DNA of 37,500 bases from positions 1 to 37,500 of the forward strand of contig CAUYUJ010005031.1 of the NCBI GenBank assembly GCA_963575745.1, written 5' to 3'. Made by a program: the position numbers and the translations under genes. Below the pieces are notes generated by a model. It searched no databases, had not been told where the DNA came from, and was given only the letters and a program-made list of their open reading frames with translations. Source of the DNA: Prorocentrum cordatum (lineage: Eukaryota > Sar > Dinophyceae > Prorocentrales > Prorocentraceae). Positions 28,401 through 37,050 of this stretch are shown in pieces (positions within the stretch are counted from its first letter, which is position 1; each line of letters starts with the position of its first letter).

Positions 28401-31400
28401 CGGCACCGCTGCCATGCACTGTTTGGAGCGCCCCGATGAGGAGGCGGGCACCTGGGCGCGCTGCTTCGCGCGGGACGCGCGCAAGTGCATCATCCGGAGC
28501 CACCTGCACAGGTGCGGGCCCACGTGCTGGAAGCTGCTGAAGGACGACGTGCCTCAGCATTGCAAGGTGTGTCGGCTCGGCTTCTACCACGAGTACGAGT
28601 CCGCGGTCTACAGCCACCCTGCGAGGAAGCGCCCGGCCCCGTCCTTCGTGTATCGGCGCCTGCGCAAAGGTAAGGATCTGGTGTTGCCCGACGGAGCGCG
28701 GATCGAGTACGGCCCGCCACAGGAGGGCCAGCCGAATCCGCCGGGCGAGCGCCTGGTCCTGGACGACGTACCAGTGGATGGGTACGGCCCGTGGCCGCAC
28801 CGCAGCAACCGGTACGGCAAAGCAGGGCGCGTCGACGTGGTGCGGTACCACCCGTACCACGGGAGCACGAACCCTGTCGGCCAGGTGTGTCTGCGGAGCA
28901 ACCTGGACGTCCAGTGTCTGGACCGCGTGGTGCTCGTGCCTGGCGACGACTGCGGCGGGGGCGCGCCCGCGGCCGACGGCGACCAGGTCGCGCCGCCGCC
29001 TCCGGAGCTCGGCGCGTTCGTCGAGGGTGTCGGCGACGCGGTGGTTGAGGCGCTGGATGGTGCCGAGCGTGGCGCCACCGATTGCGACGAGGGCACCGGG
29101 CAAGGCACAGGGGCGACGGGCTCAGAGGCTGCGGCCGCGACGCAGGGCGGGGGCGGGGCGGACGGGGGGTCAGCGCGCCCCGTCGCGGGGGAAGGTGTCC
29201 GGCTGCCCGTGGGGCGCCGCTTGCCCGGGCTCCTGCGCGGCGGAGCGCCGACCACGATGAGAGATCCCGACGCGGGCGAGGAGTTCTGGGACATGGGTGG
29301 GGATGACGAAGAGCCGTGCGAGGTGGCGGATGAGGCGTCCGACGAGGGTGTGCCGCCTCCGCCGTCGCCGAGGCGATGTCGCGCAGAAGAAGCTTTCGAG
29401 CTAGAGCCACAGGTCGACGACACCGTGGAATTCTCCGCGGCTTCCTCTTACGGCGGGCAGCGGCCCGGTTTCGTGTTCAAGAAGGGGGGGCAGGGCCTCG
29501 GCTATTACCGCGACCAGCGGGAGCTGCGGGAGCTTTCAGAACGGGCCGTCGACCCCGACCCAGAGGCGCCGGCGCCTGGCAGCCCTGCATCGAGCGCGGT
29601 TCCCGGCAGCTCTGCATCGAGCGCGCCTCCGTCGCCTGCCGCCGCCGCCGCCGCCGCTTCATCTGCCAGCGCTGGCGGCAGTTCTCCGTCCGGCAGCCTG
29701 CGGGAGCACGTGTTGCACTCGCTGGAGGCTATGTTCATGGACGCCATCAATATGGCGCATTATCAGACGGATTACACGACCAAGGCGGGGCCGATTGCGG
29801 GCAACCTCGGAGTGCTGCAAGCGCAGAGCACCGGATTGGAGTTCCTCCGGCTCCAGCAGAGGGCGGAGAAGGAGGCGGAGGAGGCGGCGGAGGACGAGGA
29901 GGACCTCGACGGGGCCCGGGCGGCTGCTGCCGCGCGTCGCACCGGGTGGGGCGGAGTGCTCGACTCTGCCAGGCGAACTGTCATCAAGCTCACGACCAGC
30001 TCGCACTGGGCGCTCCTGAAGAAGCTCCCCGAGATGATGTTTCAGATGCAGTACGGCCACGAGTGCTACATGTCCCATGACACCTGGACTCTGTTCTGCA
30101 AGGGGATCGTGGCGCTGGCGTACCAGGCCAGCGACGCCGTTCGGAGGGGCAAGGGCGACTTCTGGACCAACCCGCACGCTGACCACATCGAGGTGGACCT
30201 GCCGTGCGCGGGAGGAGAGGAAGACGCCGACGGCGATGGGGGGGGCGGTCTCATGGATGCATTGGACGATGGGCGCGCAACGCTGCGCCCCGAGGTCGTC
30301 GACGGCGCTGCCGGGGAGGGCGCGGCTGCCAGTGCGGCGGTGGGAGAACAGGAGCAGGAGCAGCAGCAAGCTGTCGCATTCCGGGCAGCGCCCGAGCACG
30401 ACATGAGGACGAACTGGCTACATCGCGGCGACAGGGAGCCCCTGAAGTACATGGGCATGTACCATTACGCCATGTACGTGTACACGGCGAAGGCCAATCC
30501 GCTCCACTTCGACGCTGGGGACTTCGAGACGTACCGGTTCGCGGACACGCATCCAGCCGCCCTGTCCCGAGTGCAGAAGCTCCGCGTCGGGGCGCCGTTC
30601 AGGGTCCCCAAGTTCTTCGGCTTCACGATGCCCTCGAAGGAGAAGGACGCAGAGGTGAACGCGCTGTTCAAATCTGTATTGTTCCGTCCGTTGACACCGG
30701 CCGAGAAGGGGGCTGCGGCTTGGGCGCCCTACAGGGCCGGTGTCGAGGCGGAGGAGGGGCCCGACAAGGGGAAACACGAGCCTGCGTGGCAGAAGTGGTG
30801 GGCGCAGCAGGTGGCGTTGTCCAGGCAGTGCGGGGAGTGCGAGCGGAGAGCTGGGAAGTGGTTCATGATCGAGGACATCGACTTGGACAGAGGCCCGGAC
30901 GAGCGCCCGGGCCACTTCGACTCGCGCCCCAGCGCCGCCGAGTTCATGGCGCACTGGACGGTCCAGGTCGCGACGAACCTCGACGTGGAGGCAGAGGCGC
31001 GTGGGCGGCCGCGAGGGAAGTTCAGACCGGACGCCAAGGACTTCCTGAAGGCGGAAGAGCAGGCAGCTGAGAATCGGCCTGCCGGGGAGGCGGACGAGGA
31101 GGAGGGCGCGGGCGCGGGCGGCGCGGCGCTGGACGGTTTGGCTCGGGAGGTGGACGATCCCGACGAGCAGGACGCAGCGTGGCTGGAGCAGCGCATGGCG
31201 CCGACCTTTCGCGCCCCCCAGAGGGAGGTGCCCGCGGTGGCCCAGCTGGAGCAGATTCGTGGGTCGTCACAGACTCTGGTCTACAAGAACTCTTTCTTGG
31301 AAGGGTATGCGCGGGACCACAGGCCGCAGCCTGCCGGCCCGAGTATTGCAGGGCAGACCAGCTTCGGCGGTCTCGAGGTCGACGACACTCACGAGTTCGA

Positions 31401-34400
31401 GGAGGCCAAAGCACAGCAGAAGGAGAAGTTCCGGTACCGGAAAAAGGGGGTCGAGGACTCGCGTGGAGATGGCGACGGGGGTGGCGGCGTCGCGCAGTCG
31501 GCGCCTGCCGTGCTCGTGCCCGGTCGGCCGCCGGCGCCAGCGGTTGCCGGCGACGAGAGGCGGCCGCCGCGGGCGCGCGACGTCGCGGAGGATCTGTTTG
31601 ACGAGTGGGCGAGAAGGCCGGAGGAAGAGGGAGGCAAAGTGGTTTTCAATAAGGAGCAGAAGGCCGTGGTCGCCCTGGTCGTGGGCCAGGTGGAGGCCAT
31701 CGTGGATTACAAAAGAAAGGTCGATGAAGGAGAAAGCCCAAAGCCGGTGGAGCAGATGGCTCTGCTGCTGCACGGAGAGGGCGGGACGGGAAAGACCGAG
31801 GTGGTGTCTCTGCTGCGACGTCTGTTCAGGGAGGTGCTCGGGCAGGGATCGGACCTCGCCGTGGCCTCGTCCAACAGCGCCGCGCGTGTCATCGGTGGCG
31901 AGACGATCCACAGCGCGTTCGGGCTCAGCGCCCAGCAGTCCTTGACGTACGGCAGGCTCTACGGGCAGAAGGTTTCCGATGATTTCAAATTGCGCATGGA
32001 CGACGTCCAGGCCGTCATCGTGGAGGAGGTGTCCATGGTGCCGCCCGCGCTTCTCGGCGCGGCGTCGATCCGCATGTGCAAGGCCAGGAAGGCGGTCCAT
32101 GGTTCCGATGCGGACCTGTACATGGCGCGCGGTCAGATGTTCGGGAAGGTCCCGATTGTCATGTTCCTGGGAGATTTCTATCAACTGGGTCCGGTGATGG
32201 GGAGGGGCAGGCGGTCTTCCTTGCTGCTGCGCGAGTCAGCCGAGGCGGCCGTACACGTCCGCAATGGGCAGTCCATTTTCTTGGACGGTGTCACCCACGC
32301 CATGTTCCTGTACGAGACGCACCGGTTCAAGGACCGTCTAAATAAGAACAAGCCCTGCCCTTTCATGCCGGGGTTCTTGAAGACCATGCGGGCAGGGCGC
32401 GCGTTCACGCCCGAGCAGAGGCGGATGGTGAAGAGCTGGGTGGTCAAACCGGGGCGGGGCGACCCGCGGCTGGAACAACCCGCAATCAAAAACGGGTTCG
32501 AGATGGGCATCGCCTGGGAGGCCGTGCACAGGCAGATGCAGTATCGCGCCGTGCGAGAGGCCAGGGAGGCGGGGCAGATGTTGCTGTACGTGCAGGCCGT
32601 GGACGTGCCTCCGCAGCGACGCAGAGAGGAGGATTACAAAAACATGCTGCAGGTGCCGAACGTGAACCACACTGGTCACCTGATTGGCATGTGCCCGCTG
32701 TACATCGGCATGCGCGTCCGGTTGAGCGTGAAGATGTCGGCGAAGTACCAGGTCGTGCAGGACGCCGCGGGGACAGTCGTGGGTGTCAAGTTCCACCCGC
32801 TTGAGTTCGGGCCGAAGGAGGAGGATTGGCGGCACAATAAGGGTCATGAAGCGCACCGGCTCGGTTATTATCGGTGCAACAGGTTACCTCGCTGCGTCTT
32901 CGTCAAGTTCGATGACTTCAAGGAGGACGTGGGGCTCGGGGAGGGGGTCGTGATGATCGCGCCGCACAGGGCGACCTGGGAGTGGATTGCGCATTACGAT
33001 GACGAGTCCCACGAGCGAAAACCGCAGAAGGTTAGGGTTGCGAGGTACCAGTTCCCATTGCTGCCAGAGCGGGTTCGTACCGTGCAGACCGCGCAGGGCA
33101 TGGGCATGGATGCGGCCACCATGGAGCTCCAAAAGCTCCTGAGGATGGACAAGGACGATTGGTGGCTGCACCTGTACGTCATGCTCAGTCGCGTTCGCGT
33201 GGCCCATCGCCTCCTCGTCTACAACCTGCCGCCCTGGGACATCCTGCAGAGGGGCCCGCCCGCGTACGTCCGCGAAGGGGTCCGCCGCTTCGAGGAGAAG
33301 ATGCCCCAGAGTTTCGAGCTCGCCAAGCAGAGGGCGCAGGAGTACGGCTGGGACGTGGGGGATGGCCCGACGGCACCGAGCGGCGCGGCGGGGGCGGGCG
33401 CTGCGGCTCCGCGTGGCGAGGTCGTTGCCCCCGAGTCGAGCTCGGCGCCCGCGCCGCCGACGGTGCCGCTGGCGTCGCCGCTGGGCCCGCCTCCTGCCGT
33501 GGGGAGCTCCGCGGGCGACGGTGAGCAGGCGGGCGTAGACGCCGCCGCCGGAGCCGTTGCTGCGGACGGGGTGCCGGCCGCTGCGTCGGCTGTGCACACG
33601 CCGCTGCCCTCGCACGCGCTGCGCCCGGGCCAGTCGCAGACGGTGCCACCGGCGTACATGGCGCCCGCCGGAGAGCCTGCAGGGCGGGGCAGGGGCCGCG
33701 GCCGCGGCGGGGACGCGACGGGGGGCGGAGATGCGGCGTCGGCGCCGTCCACCGGGAGCGCTGCGTCGCGGGGGCGGGGGCGCGCGGGTGGCGGCCGCGG
33801 TGCCGGAAGGGGCGCCGCAGTGCCGAGGGATCTTTGGGAGGAAATGTTTCGCATGGCGGCGACAGTTGGCGATGCTGCCGGGCCCCCGGTGCTGCGCCCG
33901 CTGGACCAGGATCTATGCATGGCAGCATACGGCGTGTCCCAGGAGGATGTGACCAGGGAGCTGCAGTGGCGCTGCGGCTCCGGCTCTGCCGTGGGCATTC
34001 GCAACTTCGACGGCCATGCTTGCTTCGTGAACGCAGTCGCGCAGGTGCTGCTGCGCCTGGCTCCTTTCCGTCAGCTTCTCGATGCTCACGTGCGTGAACA
34101 TCGCGAAGGTAACCCAGCATCTTGCGCGGCGTGCGCGCTCGGAGCTCAGGCCGCGGCTCTCTCTGTCCAGGGCGTGAGTTTCGACGACGACGCGCCGCTG
34201 GCTGCCGCCGCGCGCGCCGGGCTGTTTCACAACGCAGAGTTTGCCATTGAGCAGAATCAATGCGATGCGTGTGAGTTCTTTGCGGCCGCCCTTGGCGCCC
34301 TGACCGAGGCTGAGTGGGGCATCTGTGTCGCGGGGGGGGCTCACGGTCAGCGAAGTGTGCTCCAGCAGCACGTTTGCGGCATTTCGTTTCGGCAGCGGAG

Positions 34401-36225
34401 GCGATGCGACGCGTGCGGAGCAATCTCGGACTTTGGCGAAATTAAGACGTACCTGAAGGTGGTGCCTTCCGTATTGCTCGGGCCCGACAACCGGGGGCCC
34501 TGCCGTCTGTCGGACTTGATCCGGCGGGAACTGAAGCATGTTGGAGAGCCAGGGCAAGGATGTCCGGCGCACGCTCACCTCAGTGCTGCTCAGAGGGAGG
34601 CGGCCGGGGTCTGTCGAGGCATCAGGGTATATACAGGCAATCGCTGGGAGCGGTCGCCGCCGGTGCTCTTCGTGGCAGTGCAGCGGGTGATCAACCGCGC
34701 CGATGGGAGCGAGTGGTACGACAGACGGGCTGTGAGCTTCCCTCGGACTCTGCGGCCTGTGGATGGCGAGTGCGAGTACGATTTCTCTGGGGTCGTCGTG
34801 CACCAGGGCGAACGCGCGACGAGCGGCCACTATGTCGCGTGTGCAACCGTGGGCGTGAACGAATACGCGATATTCGACGATCGTACTGTCACTCGCAAGA
34901 CTTGGGAGCAGATTTCCAGAAATCACGCTGTGCAGATTGGCGCCTATGTGTTTGCGTATGTGCGCAGACCGGGTGCGCGGGCAGGAGGAGGCGGGCGCGC
35001 GGCGGCGGGGTCTGGTGGGGGCGCAGGCGGCAGCGCTGGTGCGGGACCGTCTGGCGCGCCGCCGGCTCCGGCGAGTGCGCCGCTCGGGCATGCGGGCGGG
35101 CGCGCGGCGGGGTCTGCGGAGGGCGGCGGCAGCGGCGGCGGCGGCGGTGCTGCCTCCAGTGCCCCGGCCGCGCCGCCTGCGCCGCCGAGTGCGCCCGCTG
35201 GGCAGGAAGCGTCGGGGGGCGAGCCACCGGGCAAGCGGCGTCGGGCGGGCGGCGGGGATTCCAGCGCTGGCGCTGCGCCTTCCGCTTCGGGGCTGCCGCA
35301 GCCGCCGTCGCGCGAGGTGAGGAAGCGCGGACGGTCCCCGCCAGCCCCGGGCGCTGCGGGCGACGCTGGCGACGACGCTCGCACGGGCGCCGGCGCCGCG
35401 TCCGCGGACCAGGCGCCTGCTGGAGTGGAGCCGGGCGCGGGGGCGTCGCTTGCGGACCCCGAGGAGTGGCGTCGCTTCACGCCGGACGCGATCGATCGAA
35501 CGAGATGTTTCGCTCGTATTTGGGGGAAGGGCATGGGTGCGCAGTGCCATCGTAAGCCCGCGCGGGGATGCGACGTGTTCTGCAACGGTCATTACGGAAA
35601 AGAAGGGGAATCAGGGTGGCATGGGCGCGTGGACGGGCCGATCCCAGAGGTGAAGTTGCAGGAGTTCCGCAAGGAAGCGGCCAAGAAGTCCTCGCGCGCG
35701 GTGTCCGCGCCCGCGGCGCCCGATCCATGGACTCTGCCCGAGGCTTCGGCCGCGGCCGCTGCGTCGACGGGCGCCACGCAAGCAGGTGCTGGGTCTGCTG
35801 GCGGAAGCGGGGGTGTGCCCGCGGGGTGGCCCGCGGAGGGGCGATCCGCCAGTGTGCCCGCCAGCGATGGTGCCGCCGCTGGCGCGCCGATAGGGGGTGG
35901 CGAGGGTGCTGGAGGGGCTAGCGCGGCCAGTGCGGCTTCGGAGCCATCGTCGGGCGGTGAGCGCGGGGGGCGTGACAGGCGCGCGAGCGCGAGGGAAATA
36001 GCCGTCGCTGCCGCGGAGAAGCGCGCACGGCAGGAGGATCCTCGAGAGAGGCAGCAGCGCCTGGCCATCGCCGAGCACAACAAGCGACAGGAGTTGGAAG
36101 GCAAGTTCATTGGAGCCTTCCGAGCGCGTCAGGAGCACGTGCCTGTGGACTTAGGCAGGTGGTCCGACGAGAAGCTGCGAGAGAGATGGCGCCGCCTGGG
36201 CGGGGGCGGAGATGGCGTGGAGTAA
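25444..36225 (+). CDS. Giant Helitron Rep-PIF1 helicase with USP-type protease, C-terminal part
   Basis: About 3,593 intact codons continuing the frame broken at 8073; it has no own start ATG. Domains in order: DUF6570-like (25444-25960; CTGCRGAL, LWIGRLPPRL); Ala/Gly/Asp-rich linker and coiled coil (26450-26700); Helitron_like_N (26880-27800) with the HUH-type HPHVH at 27760-27774; a Cys/His segment HLHRCGPTCWK/CKVC (28498-28575); VDVVRYHPYH to NLDVQ (28831-28915); tyrosine motif YxxxYxxK (29761-29784) after a long low-complexity insertion; PIF1-type SF1 helicase with Walker A GEGGTGKT (31774), Walker B-like VIVEEVSM (32014), GDFYQL (32170) and YVMLSR (33175); a Gly/Ala linker; a USP-like domain (34000-34960) with Cys 34021, QCDACEFF, His 34828 and Asp 34876; a basic Gly/Ala-rich linker; a CX12C-X7-CX3C-X2-H module (35506-35594); and a basic C-terminal helix. 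It should nick, unwind and transfer single strands in rolling-circle transposition; the protease role is unknown. Confidence 0.85.
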   Translation, partial: GECGIPLRELEASAVRDPGPDGKLWLLHKKCFKIEKRESDGVLVADATQKVPVCTGCRGALSKRLPTMPTFALANDLWIGRLPPRLRNLTLGAKLLLPIARGIVRRFHCKTDSGMWTPVDQRIQAFVGNFVAFPQADGGRQVLSLPPRETDLVESVQIVFAGSDPSSLQKARFDELGVSIDDFKRAYEYLRDTNEQYSAVRWDDEAEQEFADAAGDADGDGASLLGLPRCLAACVAVGGQGGDARQQGPADAVEPGAGPAPRERATGGVASAEGGAGAATDGGGRGVESLGGEDAAGAGGGDSEGDEGDADEGVDGEGIEQGEYCAAVADADMVADLDRQWQTVHLSLQKAEKLALQKEKSEAEVRQVKGLENFQDKDLEARLAEEGKKIHGALKALSSGRIEALTKQLEKTQQRIQATRPPPGVAASRAAAGGGGGGGGGGGGAPAGGVDAAGVEGGEARRRVRVVVPSGTEPVSMFSPGFWSAFDPIAFPYGDGVFGLEREAKLTYDEWCRCLMAREELEYEVPDDGPAPDSAQAPASSESPVPRWRRHADLLTAQYCLWRRKAIIKSARYFVRTQRLGESIADLAALTPEELTHAVAVLGREAGLKDALSSPAVPQNVKSALRSMLLSNAHVVGSDAHRTTLRHISASYTRLFGPPLVFTTPNIADTRNLMVSLMYEGADVQRWRLLEETEPEMPALRDMLRRVAADPVSQAMVTNLMLELFLEHVVGVKEQRGATGVSDGVAATGACGAFGLVRAYFGPVESQGRGGIHPHVHLWLLHPMTGAFLARLRAGEVAGLEERLRKWRDSVLAKVGSVQFDAAEEVGRQLGMVGADRLPPLPLDAKARARAYVDGKLEKDDLALSDNTVAGASRRKLEKICKQAYDAGRREGVPARRGGMTTEALRQQVAAMKNVNLDEERAMLQEQPRPEGPLRQRPFAPLADPEPDPHERGVQYPEIYGKPLTGAHVTLQPQYRRKPPCRVREDGTAAMHCLERPDEEAGTWARCFARDARKCIIRSHLHRCGPTCWKLLKDDVPQHCKVCRLGFYHEYESAVYSHPARKRPAPSFVYRRLRKGKDLVLPDGARIEYGPPQEGQPNPPGERLVLDDVPVDGYGPWPHRSNRYGKAGRVDVVRYHPYHGSTNPVGQVCLRSNLDVQCLDRVVLVPGDDCGGGAPAADGDQVAPPPPELGAFVEGVGDAVVEALDGAERGATDCDEGTGQGTGATGSEAAAATQGGGGADGGSARPVAGEGVRLPVGRRLPGLLRGGAPTTMRDPDAGEEFWDMGGDDEEPCEVADEASDEGVPPPPSPRRCRAEEAFELEPQVDDTVEFSAASSYGGQRPGFVFKKGGQGLGYYRDQRELRELSERAVDPDPEAPAPGSPASSAVPGSSASSAPPSPAAAAAAASSASAGGSSPSGSLREHVLHSLEAMFMDAINMAHYQTDYTTKAGPIAGNLGVLQAQSTGLEFLRLQQRAEKEAEEAAEDEEDLDGARAAAAARRTGWGGVLDSARRTVIKLTTSSHWALLKKLPEMMFQMQYGHECYMSHDTWTLFCKGIVALAYQASDAVRRGKGDFWTNPHADHIEVDLPCAGGEEDADGDGGGGLMDALDDGRATLRPEVVDGAAGEGAAASAAVGEQEQEQQQAVAFRAAPEHDMRTNWLHRGDREPLKYMGMYHYAMYVYTAKANPLHFDAGDFETYRFADTHPAALSRVQKLRVGAPFRVPKFFGFTMPSKEKDAEVNALFKSVLFRPLTPAEKGAAAWAPYRAGVEAEEGPDKGKHEPAWQKWWAQQVALSRQCGECERRAGKWFMIEDIDLDRGPDERPGHFDSRPSAAEFMAHWTVQVATNLDVEAEARGRPRGKFRPDAKDFLKAEEQAAENRPAGEADEEEGAGAGGAALDGLAREVDDPDEQDAAWLEQRMAPTFRAPQREVPAVAQLEQIRGSSQTLVYKNSFLEGYARDHRPQPAGPSIAGQTSFGGLEVDDTHEFEEAKAQQKEKFRYRKKGVEDSRGDGDGGGGVAQSAPAVLVPGRPPAPAVAGDERRPPRARDVAEDLFDEWARRPEEEGGKVVFNKEQKAVVALVVGQVEAIVDYKRKVDEGESPKPVEQMALLLHGEGGTGKTEVVSLLRRLFREVLGQGSDLAVASSNSAARVIGGETIHSAFGLSAQQSLTYGRLYGQKVSDDFKLRMDDVQAVIVEEVSMVPPALLGAASIRMCKARKAVHGSDADLYMARGQMFGKVPIVMFLGDFYQLGPVMGRGRRSSLLLRESAEAAVHVRNGQSIFLDGVTHAMFLYETHRFKDRLNKNKPCPFMPGFLKTMRAGRAFTPEQRRMVKSWVVKPGRGDPRLEQPAIKNGFEMGIAWEAVHRQMQYRAVREAREAGQMLLYVQAVDVPPQRRREEDYKNMLQVPNVNHTGHLIGMCPLYIGMRVRLSVKMSAKYQVVQDAAGTVVGVKFHPLEFGPKEEDWRHNKGHEAHRLGYYRCNRLPRCVFVKFDDFKEDVGLGEGVVMIAPHRATWEWIAHYDDESHERKPQKVRVARYQFPLLPERVRTVQTAQGMGMDAATMELQKLLRMDKDDWWLHLYVMLSRVRVAHRLLVYNLPPWDILQRGPPAYVREGVRRFEEKMPQSFELAKQRAQEYGWDVGDGPTAPSGAAGAGAAAPRGEVVAPESSSAPAPPTVPLASPLGPPPAVGSSAGDGEQAGVDAAAGAVAADGVPAAASAVHTPLPSHALRPGQSQTVPPAYMAPAGEPAGRGRGRGRGGDATGGGDAASAPSTGSAASRGRGRAGGGRGAGRGAAVPRDLWEEMFRMAATVGDAAGPPVLRPLDQDLCMAAYGVSQEDVTRELQWRCGSGSAVGIRNFDGHACFVNAVAQVLLRLAPFRQLLDAHVREHREGNPASCAACALGAQAAALSVQGVSFDDDAPLAAAARAGLFHNAEFAIEQNQCDACEFFAAALGALTEAEWGICVAGGAHGQRSVLQQHVCGISFRQRRRCDACGAISDFGEIKTYLKVVPSVLLGPDNRGPCRLSDLIRRELKHVGEPGQGCPAHAHLSAAQREAAGVCRGIRVYTGNRWERSPPVLFVAVQRVINRADGSEWYDRRAVSFPRTLRPVDGECEYDFSGVVVHQGERATSGHYVACATVGVNEYAIFDDRTVTRKTWEQISRNHAVQIGAYVFAYVRRPGARAGGGGRAAAGSGGGAGGSAGAGPSGAPPAPASAPLGHAGGRAAGSAEGGGSGGGGGAASSAPAAPPAPPSAPAGQEASGGEPPGKRRRAGGGDSSAGAAPSASGLPQPPSREVRKRGRSPPAPGAAGDAGDDARTGAGAASADQAPAGVEPGAGASLADPEEWRRFTPDAIDRTRCFARIWGKGMGAQCHRKPARGCDVFCNGHYGKEGESGWHGRVDGPIPEVKLQEFRKEAAKKSSRAVSAPAAPDPWTLPEASAAAAASTGATQAGAGSAGGSGGVPAGWPAEGRSASVPASDGAAAGAPIGGGEGAGGASAASAASEPSSGGERGGRDRRASAREIAVAAAEKRARQEDPRERQQRLAIAEHNKRQELEGKFIGAFRARQEHVPVDLGRWSDEKLRERWRRLGGGGDGVE

Positions 36226-36468
36226 GAGCCAACGATTGCGGCGCTGTCGGACGCGGCTCTCTGAGTGCCGCGCCACGTCGGCAGCGCCGCTTGCCGCCCC
36301 GAGGGGAGCGGCCAAGCCCGTCCCGATGGGCCTGAACAAGTGGACTGAGCAGACGCTGCTAGCGGCGGACGTCGGCATCGCCCCCGGTGCGCGCGGGCGC
36401 GGCGAGGACGCGTCGGGGGAGGGCGCTGAGCAGGCGGGGGGGGCGCGGGGGGGGGGGCGCCGAGCAGG
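36226..36468. other. 3' flank of the Helitron gene
   Basis: GC-rich DNA between the stop codon TAA at 36223-36225 and the GT repeat. It contains G-runs (36434-36458). No gene recognised. Confidence 0.5.
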
Positions 36469-36469
36469 C

Positions 36470-36516
<47 letters not shown>

Positions 36517-36871
36517 GTGTGTGTGTGCTGTGCGTGCGTGCGTGCGTGCGGGCGTGCGTAGCGTGTGTGTGTGTGTGTGTGCGTATGTGGTGTGTGTGTG
36601 TGTGTGGTGTGTAGGTTGTGTGAGTGTAGTGCGTGGGTGTGTGTGGTGCGTGCACGTGTGGTTGCGATGTGTGTGTGCGTGCGTGCGTGTGTGTTTGTGT
36701 GTGTGGCCGTGTGTGTGTGTGTGTGGCGTGTGTGTGTGTGCGTATGTGTTTGTGTGTGAGCGTGTGTATGTGCGTGTGTGTGTGCGTGTGTGTGTGTGTA
36801 TGTGTTTGTGTGTGAGCGTGTGCGTGTGCGTGTGTGTGTGCGTGTGTGTGTGTGTGTGCGTGTGTGCGCGC
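36469..36871. repeat. (GT)n-rich microsatellite
   Basis: About 400 bases of GT repeats, with GCGT, GTAT and GTTT variants, following a G-rich stretch. All frames in both directions stay open (Cys-Val or His-Thr repeats), so ORFs here are artefacts. It lies 244 bases after the Helitron stop codon. Confidence 0.95.
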
Positions 36872-37050
36872 GCGGCGCTGGGCCCGCCCGCGCCCTCCCT
36901 CCCCCCCCTCCCCCCTTCCTCCGGCGCTCCGCGAGGGCGGAGTGGTTGGAGTGGAGGGAGGGCCGGCCCCGTAATGGGGCGGTGCCTCCCCCCTCCGGGG
37001 CGCCGGCGGGGAGGGCGGGGGAGGGGGGGCGCGCGGGGGCGGCAGGGGAA
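36872..37050. other. GC-rich junction with small hairpins
   Basis: C-rich then G-rich; the CCTCC blocks near 36892-36920 can pair with the GGAGG blocks near 36950-37030. A smaller stem, GCCCC/GGGGC, surrounds GTAAT near 36970. The Helitron's right end may lie here, because composition and coding content change at about 37050, but no clear CTRR terminus with a preceding stem-loop was found. Confidence 0.4.

Noticed and set aside
25558-29103. 1,181-codon open frame on the - strand opposite the Helitron gene
   Set aside because: High GC3 on the + strand removes stops from the opposite strand; the product is Arg/Leu/His-rich with no domain, while the + strand shows ordered Helitron motifs.
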